This document shows, in pieces, positions 63,127 to 64,000 of a stretch of DNA of 64,000 nt. The DNA is from Cervus elaphus. Its lineage: Eukaryota; Chordata; Mammalia; Artiodactyla; Cervidae. The notes below the pieces were generated by a model. The model had not been told where the DNA came from, made no database searches, and worked only from the letters and a program-made list of their open reading frames with translations. The DNA is taken from contig NC_057843.1 in NCBI RefSeq assembly GCF_910594005.1, positions 30,415,001 to 30,479,000 of the forward strand. Direction: 5' to 3'. Made by a program: the position numbers and the translations under genes. Each line of letters begins with the position of its first letter. Within the stretch, counting starts at the first letter, position 1.

Positions 63127-63640
63127 TGTTTTTGTTCAGGAACTAAGCCGTGTCTGTCTCTTTGTGACTCTGTGAACTACAGCACACCAGGCTTCCCAGT
63201 CCTTCAGTTATCTCCCTGTATTTGCTCAGACTCATGTCCCTTGAGTTGGTGATACCATCCAATCATCTCATGCACTATCGCCCTCTTTACCTCCTGCCCT
63301 TAATCTTTCCCATTGTCAGGGTCTATTCAAATGAGTCGGTTCTTCACATCTAGTGGCCAAAGTATTGGAGCTTCAGCTTCAGCATTAGTCCTTCCAGTGA
63401 ATATTCAGGGTTGATTTCCTTTAGGATTGACTGGCTTGATCTGCTTGTTGTCTAAGGGACTCTCAAGGGTCTTCTCCAGCACCACAATTTGAAAGCATCA
63501 GTTCTTCAACACTCAGCCTCGTTTATGGTCCAACTCTCACATCCATACATGACTACTGGAAAAACCATAGCTTTGACTATAAGAACCTTTGTTGGCAAGG
63601 TGATGCCTCTACTTTTTAATATACTGTCTATGGATTTGCT
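63127..63640 (-). repeat. BovB (RTE) 3' part (antisense)
   Basis: 'cttgagttggtgataccatc', 'agtggccaaagtattggagc', 'aggattgactggcttgatct' and 'catgactactggaaaaacca'. About 500 bp, diverged, no usable open frame. Confidence 0.93.
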
Positions 63641-63911
63641 CCTATAAATATCCACTATGTATATTGCTTTATAAACAGATTTTAAGACTCAGACACTAAA
63701 TTTGTAACTTTTATTGTGGATAAATAGTTATATATGCCTGAGATTCTTCCTTCCCAAAAGTGATCTTAATACTGTACTTACTAGGACTTTCACTTTAGCC
63801 TTTCATAAGTGCTAGGAAAAAAAAAAACAAAAAACTGTGTTTCTTTGCGATTTGGTGTGCCATTGTGTCTCTTTCTACAGTGGCCAGCAAGATGCTTAAA
63901 TCACTTTAAAA

Positions 63912-64000
63912 TTCTGTTTGTGTTTTTTTGGAGGAAAATTGCTTTACAGTGTTGTGGTAGTCTCTGCCATACATCAGTGTGGATCCGTCATAACTATATA
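63912..64000 (-). repeat. L1 3' end (antisense), cut by window edge
   Basis: 'ttttggaggaaaattgcttt', 'acagtgttgtggtagtctct' and 'atacatcagtgtggatccgt' match the artiodactyl L1 3' UTR in reverse complement; it continues beyond 64000. Confidence 0.87.

Larger units (their letters stand above)
62784..64000 (+). other. MPDZ: MPDZ intron (left part) after PDZ9 exon 21
   Basis: Contains antisense BovB (63127-63640) and the start of an antisense L1 (63912 to the edge). No exon for the remaining PDZ9 helix and strand is present before the window ends. Confidence 0.87.

Noticed and set aside
1..64000. An undescribed multi-gene system, CRISPR array or RNA-gene cluster
   Set aside because: The window is fully accounted for by one mammalian gene, its introns and retroposons; no regularly spaced repeats and no second coding unit on either strand.

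Overview
This window is mammalian nuclear DNA from a ruminant, most likely a bovid. Two things show this. The protein-coding pieces are short exons with AG/GT splice borders, scattered over 60 kb. The introns carry ruminant retroposons: at least ten Bov-tA tRNA-derived SINE copies or fragments, five BovB (RTE) 3' ends, a cetartiodactyl CHR-type SINE and several artiodactyl L1 fragments. I cannot name the species from sequence alone.

All coding content belongs to one gene on the + strand: MPDZ (MUPP1), the multi-PDZ scaffold of tight junctions, apical polarity complexes and synapses. I placed 21 internal exons between 2269 and 62783. They total 2979 nt, or 993 codons, and join in one continuous reading frame with matching phases at every junction. 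They cover PDZ4 (exons 1-2), PDZ5 (3-4), a long low-complexity linker (4-8), PDZ6 (8-10), an acidic linker (10-11), PDZ7 (12-13), a variable linker (14-15), PDZ8 (16-18), another linker (18-19) and the first part of PDZ9 (20-21). L27, PDZ1-3 and the promoter lie beyond the left edge. The rest of PDZ9, PDZ10-13 and the 3' end lie beyond the right edge. Exon numbers and residue numbers in this annotation are local: exon 1 and residue 1 both start at 2269.

Region by region: 1-10.5 kb holds PDZ4, PDZ5 and part of the linker, with MIR and Bov-tA repeats and a local tandem duplication at 8041-8309. 10.5-17.5 kb is a 6.3 kb intron and the largest linker exon. 17.5-24.6 kb is an intron whose second half is a nest of BovB, SINE and antisense L1 running almost to the PDZ6 acceptor. 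24.8-34.9 kb holds two introns around a 105-nt exon; the first is notably poor in repeats and the second carries a pair of direct 180-bp copies. 35-41.6 kb is an intron ending in an antisense L1 that appears to supply the polypyrimidine tract of the PDZ7 exon. 41.6-64 kb holds PDZ7, a probable 33-codon cassette exon, PDZ8 and the start of PDZ9.

I found no second gene, RNA gene, CpG-island promoter, CRISPR array or undescribed multi-gene system. The points worth a second look concern splicing architecture, contacts between repeats and exons, local duplications and divergence among PDZ ligand pockets.
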